DNA from: Cladobotryum mycophilum
Lineage: Eukaryota; Ascomycota; Sordariomycetes; Hypocreales; Hypocreaceae
Length of the DNA stretch: 64,000 nucleotides
Assembly: GCA_036429605.1 (NCBI GenBank)
Contig: JAVFKD010000004.1
Location: 3,410,001 to 3,474,000 of the forward strand
Direction: 5' to 3'
This document shows positions 44,944-57,202 of the stretch, one piece after another (the first letter of the stretch is position 1; every line of letters starts with the position of its first letter). The position numbers were made by a program, and so were the translations under genes. The notes beneath the pieces were generated by a model. The model was not told where the DNA came from. It made no database searches and was given only the letters and a program-made list of their open reading frames with translations.

Positions 44944-47001
44944 ATGGTCTACCAAGGGAAACCCTCCAAGGGCTGCCAAATGTGCCGCTCTCGTCGCATC
45001 AAGGTAGGTCTTTTTTTTTTTTTGGCTCTTGTAAGATGCAACCTCCAACTGATCGCTTTTCAGTGTGATGAGCAAAGACCTACGTGTGGGCAATGCCAGA
45101 AGTCTCGCAGGCAGTGTCCAGGATATAAAGATGAGTTCGACTTGGTGTTTCGTAACGAGACTCAAGCGACGGAGAGAAGAGCAAAGCGAGCTTCAAAGAA
45201 AGCATTAGCCAAAAAGTTGAACAAAGATAGTTCCTCGTCATCGGATACCTCATCGCCGATAGCCTTATCACCTTCAACCTCACCTTCATCCGCAGTTGCT
45301 ATGCCGCCATGGCTTGTCTCGCTTGCCTCGCGATCCTCCTACCATGCTAGGGCCTCACTGTACTCGCTCTTCAAGACTCCTCAGCCTACCCTTGATGACC
45401 GGGCAGCCTGCTTCTTCATCTCCAACTACGTCCTCATCCCTCAACAAGGAAACACCCGCGGTTTCCTTGAATATGTTATTCCTATTTTGATAGTGGACGA
45501 GGTTGCACTGCCATTCAAGTATGCATTTGAGGCTTGCGCCCTAGCGACACTTGGGAATCACTTACCTCTTGCCGATGACATTTCGAAGCGAGCGCTGCAA
45601 AAGTATACGCAGGCTTTATCTGCAGTTTCTACGACGCTTAAGAATCCGGGAACCAGACTTCAAGATGCTACGTTAGCAGCCGTCCTTCTCTTGGGGCTTT
45701 TTGAGAATGTTACAGCACAGCAACCCGGAATGTTTGCGTGGGGCTCCCATATCGAAGGTGCTATACAGCTTGCTGAAAGCAGAGGTGCTGAGCAGCTACA
45801 AAGCAAAATTGGAATAACTCTATTCATTGCTGTTCGAACACAGATGGTATGTTGAGTTGTTTACCATTAAATCCATCTCTTCCTTTGAATCTCTATAGAT
45901 TTGCTAACTGAAGCCATAGATTATTCACACGTTCAGCACTGCAAAACTACCAAAATCCGGACTTACATGGTGGGCCAAGGAGGAAGCTGTTAGGGACAAA
46001 TATGCATCTCAGTGTCAAGAACTTAACCTTCGCACTGGAGACATTAGGGGCAAAGTCAATCAGCTCATGGGCGAACTACCTCGAAATGAAGAAACCATCA
46101 AGGTGATGCAGGATATGGTTAAAAAGGCGCAGATCATTGATCGAGACTGTGTGACTTGGGCAAGGTCGCTACCTGAGCATTTCCGATACCAGACAGTCGC
46201 GTGGGAACAGCATGACACTTACAGTGACTATAGCAGGGCCGAGGTATTTCCCGGCCGAATTGATGCCTATCAAGATCTGTGGGTAGCAAGCATATGGAAC
46301 ATGATGCGGTGCTCACGAATAATCCTGGCATCGATAGTGGTCCGGTGCACAGCTTGGATATGTGCCCCGGTAGATTACCGATCCACGCCAGAATACGCTG
46401 CTGCTGCTAGGATATGCGTCGAAATAATTGAGGATATTATCGCTTCTGTTCCTTACCAGCTTGGATGGTTTGCCAACCGCAAATACCTTCTCCAGCATCC
46501 CAGTCTTTCACAGTTTGCATGCGGCCTAGAAGATACACCGAAAAGCTTGGCTGGGTACTTTTTAACTTGGCCCTTGGCCTGTGTTCAAGGCCAAGATTAT
46601 ACGACAGAACTTCAAAGGGCTTGGGTTAAAGAACGTTTAGTGTATATTGGAAAGGAATTAGGGCTGCGTTATGCTCTAATGCTCAGTGAGGTACGTAACA
46701 CCCTCCCCCTTCCCCCTTCTCCATTCCCCCTCCCCAATCGCCGTACGTACAAATGCTGTTTTAGTCGACTGACAAAGTAAATGACAATCAGCTCACCGTG
46801 CGGGCGCCCTCTATGCTGATTAGGAAAGACGGCCTCATGTCTCCAAATCAGCCTTACTCAGCATTGTCAGCGCATATACCGGGTGGTTCTGCGAGCAGCA
46901 TCCTTGCCAAGTTACAAGACGCCCTTAAGAACGGAATGATTACTGAACAACAGATGGCCGACATGGTCAAAAAAGTAAAGGGTAAATTTGGCCCAACTTG
47001 A
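44944..47001 (+). CDS. Zn2Cys6 fungal transcription factor
   Basis: Exons are 44944-45003, 45064-45846, 45920-46690 and 46792-47001, giving 607 residues. The binuclear zinc cluster has all six cysteines, GCQMCRSRRIK then CDEQRPTCGQCQKSRRQCPG (spacing CX2CX6CX5CX2CX6C). The first intron lies exactly between the two halves, a common arrangement. It is followed by a basic linker (RAKRASKKALAKKL), a Ser-rich patch and a helical middle region of the fungal-specific transcription factor type (FFISNYVLIPQQGNTRGFLE, ATLAAVLLLGLFENVT). The C-terminal exon ends in a helix-like KLQDALKNGMITEQQMADMV. Target genes are unknown; the neighbours are housekeeping genes. Confidence 0.9.
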
Positions 47002-47710
47002 CGGGTGGTTTGTAAGACCATTGCTACACTTGGTGATGGGGACGCACCTCTCTAATGAAGCAGAATTGAATCAAGATGGGACGAAAATGGTGAGTTCATG
47101 CCTCTCTCGGTGAGGGGGTGCTGCCAAAAAAGGAGGTATCTTACTGGAGTTCCGGCGTATTACTGTCTTTCCTTGATAAAGACTAGAGTTATGTCGGGCA
47201 CTGTTATATAGAGGGCAGGGGATGGGTATGGGTTAGCTGTTGTGTTTCTGCACTTGGTGTATGTGTAGGTGGTGTTCATTACGGCGATCATTGCCGGGAT
47301 AAGACATTGAGAAAGGTTATGCAAATCTTGCGGTCATACAAATTTGGGGTTCACGGAACAGCGGCTAGTGATGGCTATTTGGTGGGAAATACATCAATTT
47401 TGGGCTAAGGCCTATAGATTTTGACCAACCATCTCTTATCAGCCTCTTGAGTATGAAAAATGACAGTGGTAGGGATGTTTATGCGCCAAGTAAGAAACAT
47501 GGTCGTTTGTCACGATTTCCGTAGTGTATTATTCATCGAATCATAAAATGTTTCCGTAACTCCCGCCCGAAAAGCATCCAAATCGTTTCTCCCGTCTTAT
47601 CCCGGGCAGTAGCTTAAACCGGATCCTATGATGGGTATGCCTCTAACTGATCATCAAAAGTGCCTCATGCACTCATCCTATCGTCTTTGCTTCCTGATAC
47701 ACGGTAAATG
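47002..47710. other. Convergent intergenic region
   Basis: 3' flanks of the Zn2Cys6 gene and the small membrane-protein gene. No ORF or RNA gene is supported. Confidence 0.5.
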
Positions 47711-48113
47711 TTAGCCGAAAAGTCGATCGCAAATAATCATAAGCTGTAGGTAGGGGCTTTCAGCATACAATTCTTTATCTTCTCGAGCGTTACCGAGATT
47801 CCAAGCCTTGACGACAAAGCTCTGGGTCGCGTCGATATATTTCTCGTTTGAAGTATCTTTAACACCGACACGGAGACCATCCTTTGTGAAGACGACGTTG
47901 TTGCGGCCCATGTTTTCCGAGGCAGTCTCCCGGATCTTGGTGAAACCGATGTAGACTTGATAGAGGACCCATCCGCAGCCGCCAACGAAGGCGGTGGCGA
48001 TAATGAGGGGGAAGATTGTACTTGAATAGGCGCAAATGTTAGATTGACAGACAGTCTTTGGGGAAGGGATCGTCGGAAAGTAGTGCTCAATTGTACCTAA
48101 ATGTTGAGGCCAT
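47711..48113 (-). CDS. Small single-span membrane protein of unknown function
   Basis: Exons are 48097-48113 and 47711-48020, giving 108 residues. The 17-nt first exon (MASTF) joins RSTIFPLIIATAFVGGCGWV by an intron with a GTACAA donor and CAAG acceptor. Residues 8-28 or so form one hydrophobic span, followed by a soluble part (FTKIRETASENMGRNNVVFT, KDGLRVGVKD, ATQSFVVKAWNLGN). The core looks conserved and resembles uncharacterised ascomycete proteins I cannot name. A short N-terminus before one span would suit a mitochondrial inner-membrane or ER anchor; this is inference. The C-terminal LQLMIICDRLFG could be intron read-through if a further small exon exists. Confidence 0.62.
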
Positions 48114-49922
48114 TGCTTGTATGGGAATGTGGTGACGGGCAATGACGCGACACAGAGGTGATATCGAAGTGTGGTTGTTTGCGTTGATGAGTTATTGGCG
48201 GGCGCAAATAGTGGGAGAAAATCCGTTGGTAACAAATCAATTTTGCGAAAGCGAGCAGAGCAGCATCGAGAAATGAGAGAACTAGAAAATAACAAAAGGT
48301 GGGCGACGAGGGAGGCCTCAGTTTAAAGGAATTGACCGGAATGAAGTATCACGAGAGTGCCGTCTTGGCTAAGAAAGTACCTCTCGTCGATGGCGCATGC
48401 CCGCGGGCAGCCCATGTGCAATCCAAACTCCGTCTCATGTGTGCGTGTTTCTGCGACAATCGACTGCGCCATGGTCAAATCGGAGGGTCGTGCTTGGCTG
48501 GACTGGGAATAACGGCGCTTGGTAGTACAGGCATGGAGCACAAGCGGTACGAGTAGGGGCTGTGTGGACTGCTGCTTATATCCACTGTGATACTATCCTT
48601 CGGAGATGGGGTTGCATGGTACCTACAGGAGGAGCCCCTCTCTAATCTTTGCGGTGGGGTGAGAACGTTGTGGCAGGGCTGAGCTCGGAGGGGAGAACGA
48701 GGGATGTTTGGGCTCTTGAACTATTCTCAAGCGACTCCAATTTTCTTGTGAGAGTCGAAGTCGCATTATTATCCAGCTACTTATATAAATTGAATTAAAG
48801 CGCATAGTGAGAGGCGAGTGCATACTACATATGCCTAGGTAGATAATATACGAGCAAAGCTATGGAGGCTGTTCTCACCGTTCTCCCCAATGCCTTGATG
48901 AAATGTACAAGTATATCCATCCTCCGTCAAGGAAAGGATAGATAATTTTGATTAAAGTAAAGGCCTGGCAGAGTGGAGGCACGCACAAAGCCCCTTCCGC
49001 TGTCTAACGGTATTTGGCAAAATCGTGTATATACCGCATTGGGACACTGCACATCATCAACAAAAGATGGGTATGCGCTGGTATTCTTATTGGATAGTCA
49101 TCCTGAATCGTGCCGAATGGAGATATGAATTCCAAGTCATGGCAGCTTTGAATCTGAAATGCATTATTGGATAGGTATCTAACCAGTCGCGTGGTTTTTA
49201 GGATCAATGATGTTGCTGATCCGAAGTAATTAGCTAAACCACTTATCAGCTTCAGCCTTAAATAACAACGTGGAACTTGATGGATGACAAGTTGTGCCTA
49301 CAAATGTTAGATGCAAAGAACAGATTTCAGTTTTCTAGTCCGTACACGTAGAGTCACAAACTTAATATCCAATCTGTCCTTTTCTGAGAAAGTATAATAA
49401 GAAAATCTAAATTTTTGTTATTATTTTGGTTTCCTATTTAATTCCATTCCATCACCATCTCACTCTTTCAGTATTTGCATTTTTATAGAACTACGCAATT
49501 ATTACCTTAAGTTGTTTAGTAGACCTTCTCTTCACTGTGCTCTAGCCACCGTTCTACACCCCACCTTTTGTGGCTCAGAGGCGGTGTCCAGTTAACCAGG
49601 AAAAGGACACTGTAGAACACTTCAGTTAGTGACAGCTTGCTCAACGATTACCTACCTACCCACCAACATCCCGAGCTCCTCCCGCCTTTGCTTTCCAATC
49701 CAACCGCCGATTCCGACATCGTTTTACCCTGTAATTCGATTGTCCAGGTCGACCTCGGCGTCCCTCATCCTACCACCCGATAGCGCCTGCGGTTGTTGCA
49801 GAGCTGTCTTCTAGCCCTTGTGGCCCAAGCCCCTAAGCCCCCTCTTCGATCCCTCGACGTCGACGTCAATATATCCGTCTGGTTACGTCGCCAACTGTTT
49901 TTCTTCCGATTCGTTTACCATC
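48114..49922. other. Divergent intergenic region and SEC24 leader
   Basis: No gene is supported. A true-ATG ORF of 85 codons (48299-48556, plus) sits just upstream of the membrane-protein gene and has no features. From 49550 the sequence is C/T-rich with TACCTACC at about 49650-49658, as in other promoters here. Confidence 0.5.
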
Positions 49923-52873
49923 ATGTCGGCGCCACCTAGCGATGGCTACGGCCAACAATATGACCAACAAGCTCCGCAAGAGCCATTCGACGGCCAGGCT
50001 TCCCAATCAGTAGACCCAGCGGCTCCCGGCAAGAAGAAGAAGAGAGGATATGCGGCTCAGGCTTTCGAAGTAGGCTCTGGAGCCAATGCTGGCGTTGGGG
50101 GTCAGTTGCCAGGTGGAGGACAGTCATACGGCCTGCAGCAGGCCCAACCTCCTGCTCCTTATGGCGGCTATGGCCAGAGTGATCCTCAAATCGGCGCCGG
50201 CGCTGCGGCTACGCCAGGTTATCAATATCCTCAAGCTGGTTATGGCGCACCACAACAGACGGCCCCCCAACAAACTCCTTATGGCGGATATCAAACCCCC
50301 GATCAAGGATACCAGGCTCCTGGGGTCCAGGGCCAAGCTCAAGGTGTGGCGGGCATTACTCAAGGCATGGCCGGTATGCAAGTAGGCGGACAGCAGCAGC
50401 AGCAGCAGCAGATGGCTCAAGGAGCTCGGCCTGCGCTGTTGAACCAGCTGTATCCCACCGATCTTCTGACACATCCCTTTAATGTCTCTGAGCTGGATTT
50501 ACCCCCCTCCCATCGTTCTCCCAGCGAATGTGAGTAATACCCTCGGTGTCTTCGATGAATGAGCGCCTACTAATGTTTCTACTCCTTAGACGAGTGTGAC
50601 ACCCTCACCAGATGCCAATTGCCCCGCGCGATACATTCGCTCTACAATCAATGCCATTCCGACTACAAACTCCTTGCTGAAGAAGTCAAAGCTGCCGTTT
50701 GCGCTTGTGATTCAGCCTTATGGCGCTCTGCATGATGATGAAGATCCGATCCCGGTTGTCCAGGACCAAGTCATCTCACGTTGCCGGAGATGTCGAACAT
50801 ACATCAATCCATTCGTGACCTTCCTCGACCATGGTCACCGCTGGAGGTGCAATATGTGCAATTTGAGCAACGATGTTCCTCAGGCTTTTGACTGGGATGC
50901 TGCCGCACAGCAGACTGTCGATAGGTGGCAGCGCCATGAGCTTAACCATTCGGTTGTTGAATTTGTAGCTCCTCAGGAGTACATGGTCCGACCGCCCCAG
51001 CCCTTGGTCTATCTTTTCTGCTTCGACGTCAGCTACACCGCTATCGCGAGTGGCCTTCTGGCTACGAGCGCCCGAACCATTCTCGACAGCCTGAACAGGA
51101 TACCAAATGCGGATCGACGGACCCGACTAGGTTTCTTGGCTGTGGATTCAAGTTTGCACTACTTTTCGATTCCCAAGGATTCCGACGAGAATGGCGATAC
51201 GAGCATGCTGGTCGTCAGCGATCTTGACGAGCCTTTCTTACCTGTTCCCCATGACCTCCTGGTGCCCCTGACCGAGAGCCGACAGAGCATTGAGAAGTTC
51301 TTGCAAAGGCTGCCTGACATGTTCCAGAATAACCAGAGCAATGGATCTTGCATGGGCTCTGCCCTGCGTGCGGGGCATAAACTCATCTCTTCGCTCGGTG
51401 GAAAGATTGTGGTATTGACGGCCTCCCTGCCCAATGTTGGAGTTGGAAAGCTGGATATGAGGGAAGACAAGAAGCTACTAGGTACTTCCAAGGAGGGAAG
51501 TCTCTTGCAGACCTCTAACAGCTTTTACAAGAGCTTTGCAGTAGAATGCTCCAAGAACCAGGTCTCAATCGATATGTTCCTGTTCTCGCCGCAGTACCAG
51601 GATGTGGCATCCCTCAGCAATTTGCCAAGATACACGGGTGGCCAGACGTGGTTTTACCCCGGGTGGCATGCTTCACGGCCCGAGGATGCCCTCAAATTTG
51701 CATCTGAGTTTAGTGACTACCTGTCATCGGAGATTGGATTGGAAGCAGTGCTCCGAGTCCGTGCCACCACAGGCTTGCGCATGAATACATTTTACGGAAA
51801 CTTCTTCAATCGCAGCTCAGATCTCTGCGCATTCCCAGCCTTCCCCCGCGACCAGTGCTATGTGGTCGAAGTTGCCATTGATGAAAATCTCACTAAGAAT
51901 GTTGTTTGTCTCCAGGCCGCCGTCTTACACACAACATGTAACGGAGAGCGCCGTATCAGGGTACTGACGTTGGCCCTGCCCACCACTACAAACCTCTCGG
52001 ATGTCTACGCATCCGCCGACCAATGCGCCATCACCGCCTACTTCAGTCACAAAGCTGTAGAGAGAGCGCTTAGCAATGGGCTGGATGCGGCCCGAGACGC
52101 TCTGTTGGCCAAGCTTACGGAGCTTCTACAAACCTTCAAGAAGGAACTTGCAGGAGGAAGTATGGGAGGTGGCTTGCAATTTCCCGCCAACCTTCGGGGG
52201 CTTGCTCTCCTCTTCCTAGGCCTTACCAAGAATGTTGGTCTGCGAAAGTCTGCACAGATTCCTTCGGATATTCGATCTGCAGCACTCTGTCTGTTGTCAA
52301 CGCTGCCAGTACCGCTCTTGATGCGCTACATCTATCCTAGATTATACTCCCTGCATGATATGCCTGATAATGCCGGCGTTCCAGACGAAGCGACGGGCCA
52401 GATTTTGCTTCCCCCGGCGCATAACCTCTCATCGGAGAAGCTTGTTTCATATGGTCTATACTTGATCGATGACGGACAAACACAGTTCCTTTGGGTCGGT
52501 CGGGACACCGTACCGCAACTAGTTGCGGATGTCTTCGGTGTGGAAGACCGAACCCAAGTTCACGTTGGCAAGGGACGAGTGCCTGAGCTAGAGAACGACT
52601 TCAATGAGCGCGTAAGGGCTGTAGTCCAAAAGAGCAGGGACCACAGAGCATTGGGTGTGGGAAGCATCACAGTTCCTCATCTCTACATTGTTCGAGAAGA
52701 TGGCGAGCCCAGCCTCAAGTTGTGGGCACAGACAATGTTGGTAGAAGACCGAGCGGACCAAGGAGTCAGTGCAGCACAGTGGCTGGGTTCCCTCCGAGAA
52801 AAGGTATGTGTTTTCTACACTTGGCAATGATTGCAAATTCACTAATCGGGTGTGAAAACAGGTTGTGCAGTAA
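49923..52873 (+). CDS. SEC24: COPII coat cargo-binding subunit Sec24 (frame broken once)
   Basis: Exons are 49923-50529, 50590-52803 and 52862-52873, giving about 944 residues after correction. Sec24 binds cargo and pairs with Sec23 in the COPII coat at ER exit sites. A Gln/Gly/Tyr/Pro-rich N-terminus of about 170 residues precedes the Sec23/24 zinc finger (CRRCRTYINPFVTFLD, then CNMC). The trunk (YLFCFDVSYTAIASGLLATS), beta-sandwich, helical and gelsolin domains (LVSYGLYLIDDGQTQFLWVG) follow, with a last exon coding only VVQ. The frame breaks at six C (50502-50507) between SELDLPP and IVLPANTSVTPSPDANC. Two more C, or one fewer, restores the family reading, and the next intron (50530-50589) then joins in phase. 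Sec24 is normally essential, so a consensus error is the best explanation. Confidence 0.92.
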
Positions 52874-53646
52874 AGCTTTAAGAAAATGTAGACGAGGCAT
52901 CGACATGACAGAGATTCAGGGTCTCGGGTTTTAAAGGGGTGATGGATAGGGGGTAAATTATAGTCAATAGTTCGCAAGCAGCATTTTATGTAGGCAGTGG
53001 AGAAATGATGTATTTGAGAAAGTCAAATAGGCTTCATATCGGGAAAAAAAACCAGATAATTGAAAGGAACTGTGAGTTACAGACATGCGCGGTTTCTACC
53101 TAGTTTGGTAGCGTTTCTACGGGGTATCTGGGGTGTTTTATCGAATGCAACAGTATGACTGAAATGCGAATAGTATGGGGTAGAAAGGACCAGGATTGTC
53201 TCATTTTGTCACAAACAGAAACGAAACCTACACTGATCTAATCTCAGGTCTCAGGTTTAACATATACTTGGCTATATTTGAGGTAATTCCTTCGGACATA
53301 TGACAGACGGTCATGCCGTCTCGCATAGTCATGTGAATGTTGCTTTTAGCATTTGGTTTGGAAACCAAGGTTGTTGGTGGTGGCAGAACATATGAGGCAC
53401 ATATGTAGCTAGGTAGGCAGCCAATAAAGAATGAGGTTAGGCGCTTGGAAACAAGAAGATGATGGTACGATAAATCACGGGCTACAAGAGAATCTGTTGT
53501 TGGTCGGAACGAAGTGACAGGTCGGGCAGAAGGCTAGCCAATGACCGGCCTGGAACAGGGGTATTTAACGTTGTGATGATAGTGGAGAGGGGAAGGGGTG
53601 AAACCTTTAGAAGAGCTCGAGCGTTGCTCATGGACTATGAATTTAG

Positions 53647-53680
<34 letters not shown>

Positions 53681-54866
53681 GTATGTACAAGAAAACTACC
53701 ACCAAAGTACGGAGTGCTACAGAGGACAGAGGTGGGTTAGATGGTGATGCTCCTATTAATAGAAGCACGTCTCAATGCAATAAGACAAGACTGACCAAGC
53801 CGTGTGAGCAAACAGGCATCGTGTTATACAGGGACCGACCAACAACTGAAGCGTACTTCGTAGGGGGCTTTTTATTTGATACCAAGTTTACAGACGGGTA
53901 CCTTGAGCGCTTATGACGGCTCATCCGGTCATAATAGATCGCTATGACATGTGAGGTCTAGGTTTAGAACATCTGCATGCTAATGTCACCGATTTCTGTT
54001 TCATTGGCTGTATTGAAGATGTTTGAGAAAGGCTTTTTGATACGGGGCACGTCACGTCGTGCAATTCAGATTTGTAGAGGTATAAATAACAGGCTCAGAG
54101 TGGATCTTTGTTCAGATCCTACTCTATGTATTCTGATACTTATGATTTCGTGTATTTTTACCGGACTTCCCATGTACTCAGTACCTCACCTTAGACTGAG
54201 TTCACTGAGACAACCCCCTCGCGTCCCTGTAGCCGCCAGCACCATCACATCGCTCCACTCAGAGCCAAAGGTACGACGTTATTCGCAAGACCCCGCAGCA
54301 CGGCCCATGCGGCAACGGTACATAAGCTAAGGTACCTTTGGATGGAAAGGCATTCAACACCCCCGACCACTTCCCAAGACCAGGTCTCTTTGATCTCTGC
54401 ATACTTGACTTTGACGAGGTCGGGACGAATATCTGCTGTAGTTGCAGAGAAACCGAGCAGCATACTTCAACGCCCCGAATCCACTTCTTTTTTTGGTTGT
54501 CGAGTGTACTTATACACATCACCTCATATCATTCTGTCAACACGAGGGTACCTTAGTAGTCCTAGTGTGCATCTCCCCCAGCTGCTGTATTAGCTTGCTT
54601 ATACGTCGTCGCTGGCGGGGCACCTGTTGGGCTTTCTCGTCTACTCAACTCCTTGCTACCAGCGCCGTTTATATCGCAGCGAACCCGTTGGCAATCATTT
54701 GCCGCCTACATTCTTTCCCTTCAGATAGCATTACGACGCGACTTGGGCTCGAGTTGATCTTCCAAGCCCGGTGCGACAGCTATAGTCAACAGCAGACGTG
54801 ACAAGACTTAGTTTGGCATAACCTAACCCTCGGAATCTTTGGGCGATTCACGCCAACCATCTCACC
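52874..54866. other. 2 kb intergenic region and MAP kinase leader
   Basis: No gene is supported. It holds an AT dinucleotide repeat at 53651-53679. Upstream of the kinase, ORFs of 72-119 codons overlap in several frames (54338-54801), without domains. If the transcript begins upstream of 54342, the ATG ORF at 54342-54593 would be a long upstream ORF. Confidence 0.5.
53651..53679. repeat. AT dinucleotide microsatellite
   Basis: About fourteen uninterrupted AT units in intergenic DNA between SEC24 and the MAP kinase. It is a probable length-variable marker. Confidence 0.9.
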
Positions 54867-56191
54867 ATGTCTCGTGCGAATCCTCCCAACAGTGCTTCGG
54901 CATCCCGAAAGATCTCTTTCAATGTCAGCGAACAGTACGATATTCAGGATGTTGTTGGTGAAGGAGCCTACGGCGTTGTCTGGTAAGTTGGTCTAGATAT
55001 GGGCAACCCCTCGCCTTGCTCACAGCCCCGATGCTAATGAATATCTTCGCCAGCTCTGCCATTCACAAGCCATCCGGTCAAAAGGTCGCTATCAAGAAGA
55101 TCACCCCCTTCGACCACTCCATGTTCTGTCTCAGAACTCTGCGAGAAATGAAGCTTCTGCGCTACTTCAACCATGAGAACATTATCTCTATCCTCGATAT
55201 TCAGAAGCCTCGAAGCTACGACACCTTCAACGAGGTGTATCTTATTCAGGTACTATCAACTCAGCTCCAAAGATTGTGAAAAATATGAAAGTGGTGTCGC
55301 ATACTAACTCGGGGTCAACTGCAGGAACTCATGGAGACGGATATGCACAGAGTTATTCGCACCCAAGATCTGTCCGACGATCATTGCCAGTATTTCATCT
55401 ACCAAACCCTTCGCGCTCTCAAGGCCATGCACTCGGCCAATGTGCTACACAGAGATCTCAAGCCATCCAACCTTCTCCTCAACGCCAATTGCGATCTGAA
55501 AGTCTGCGATTTCGGTCTCGCCCGATCAGCCGCATCACAGGAAGACAACTCGGGATTCATGACGGAATACGTCGCAACCCGTTGGTACCGTGCACCGGAG
55601 ATCATGTTGACCTTTAAGGAATACACAAAGGCGATTGATGTATGGTCTGTAGGCTGCATTCTGGCTGAAATGCTGAGCGGAAAGCCCCTCTTCCCTGGCA
55701 AAGACTGTAAGTTCTATAGCTCGCATTCTCGGATCGGGAGACTTTGATACCCCTTGATTTGAAAAACTCATATAAATTGCAATAAGAGAAAAGACAGCTA
55801 ACTAGTCCGTGTAGATCACCACCAATTGACTCTCATTCTGGACGTCCTTGGCACACCTACGATGGAAGACTACTACGGCATCAAGTCACGTCGCGCTCGA
55901 GAATATATCCGTTCATTGCCATTCAAGAAGAAGGTCCCATTCCGAACTTTGTTCCCCAAGACGTCCGATCTCGCCCTCGACCTTTTGGAGAAGTTGCTGG
56001 CCTTTAATCCTGTGAAGCGTATCACGGTAGAAGAAGCTTTGAAGCACCCTTATCTTGAGCCATACCATGATCCCGAGGATGAGCCAACGGCACCGCCAAT
56101 CCCCGAGGAGTTCTTTGACTTTGACAAGCACAAAGACAGCTTGAGCAAGGAGCAACTGAAGCAACTGATCTACCAGGAAATCATGCGATAA
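54867..56191 (+). CDS. Fus3/Kss1-class MAP kinase (Pmk1/Fmk1 type)
   Basis: Exons are 54867-54982, 55054-55249, 55325-55706 and 55815-56191, giving 356 residues, the usual size. The kinase acts at the end of the Ste11-Ste7-type cascade controlling mating, hyphal fusion and, in pathogens, host penetration. All catalytic elements are present: the Gly-rich loop GEGAYGVV (31-38), Lys53 in VAIKK, the HRDLKPSN loop with Asp148, DFG at 166-168, the activation motif Thr184-Glu-Tyr186 (TEY) and the common docking region near the C-terminus (YHDPEDEP). The TEY sequence and overall match separate it from the Hog1 (TGY) class. Mpk1/Slt2 also has TEY but is longer and diverges at the N- and C-termini. Confidence 0.95.
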
Positions 56192-57202
56192 TTTGGAAAT
56201 TCAAAGCAGCAAGGCATTTTAGCGGGAGGGGCGATTTTTACCTGCAACAACTACGTTTTTAACAGATGAATAGACGCCTATTTGAATGAAGGCTGACAGA
56301 TGCGGTAAGCCTGGGGTAACGCGTCTGGTTTACACGACTGGAAAGAAAGAAAGAAAGAAAGAGGGGCGAGGAGGATGGATATGATTCTGGGTTTCTACAC
56401 TGCATCTCAGTTTGTAACTACCTCGTAACCCGTCATCACATTTACCTTGGTAGTCACGAAAAATTTATTGAAAGCAAGCCACGCCATGAATCTCCAACCA
56501 AGCATCGTGACACAGATAGTATATACTACTTGTTCTCCTACTAACGCCAGAAAATAGAAGTGCCTGGTATCGGAGACCATCATGCCAAGTTAACTTTATA
56601 ATCACCAACCTAATTTCATGACACATAAACATTACTGGAATACGAAGCTGAGTAGAAATTTTAATGCTATTACGTTTTTTTCAATGAATATTTGTCGGCT
56701 TTCTATTAATTTATGTAAATTTTAATCATCAGTGACTTGATTCTCGTCCCATTTCTTTCGGCCCCCAACTGCCATTCATCATCATCCATACCCAAAACAA
56801 CTGGCGGGGTAGATGATACTTACTTACCTCCACCCATTCCCCCACCCTGCATCAGAGTCCGTCTTGAGCCGCTAGAGGCTTCAACCAACGGGCTTGCATA
56901 TCAATGGTGAACAAGGACTGAGACAAACCTTTTCCCACGATAACACACGTCGACCGCTACCGGGCGTTCCCCCTATAAATTAAGCTTCCACTTTTACCTC
57001 TGCATTTTCGCCTTATTATTTTCTACAGCCACAGCAACTCTTCCGACGCATTACTTAAGAAGACCAGTCCCATTTTTACCTCGAATCTTGCCGTCATCTC
57101 GAACAGTAGCCTGAATGTCAGCGACCGACTTAGCCGACACAAGGGCCAAGGCGATAGAATAGGAATCTTTGATAGCGAATCCAGCTTGAAATATCAGGAA
57201 TC
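56192..57202. other. Intergenic region
   Basis: 3' flank of the MAP kinase and promoter of the TLDc gene. It holds a (GAAA)5-type repeat at 56341-56361. No gene is supported. Confidence 0.5.

Noticed and set aside
54338..54801. Overlapping ORFs of 72-119 codons upstream of the MAP kinase
   Set aside because: Three frames are open over the same DNA without domain features; at best one is an upstream ORF in a long leader.
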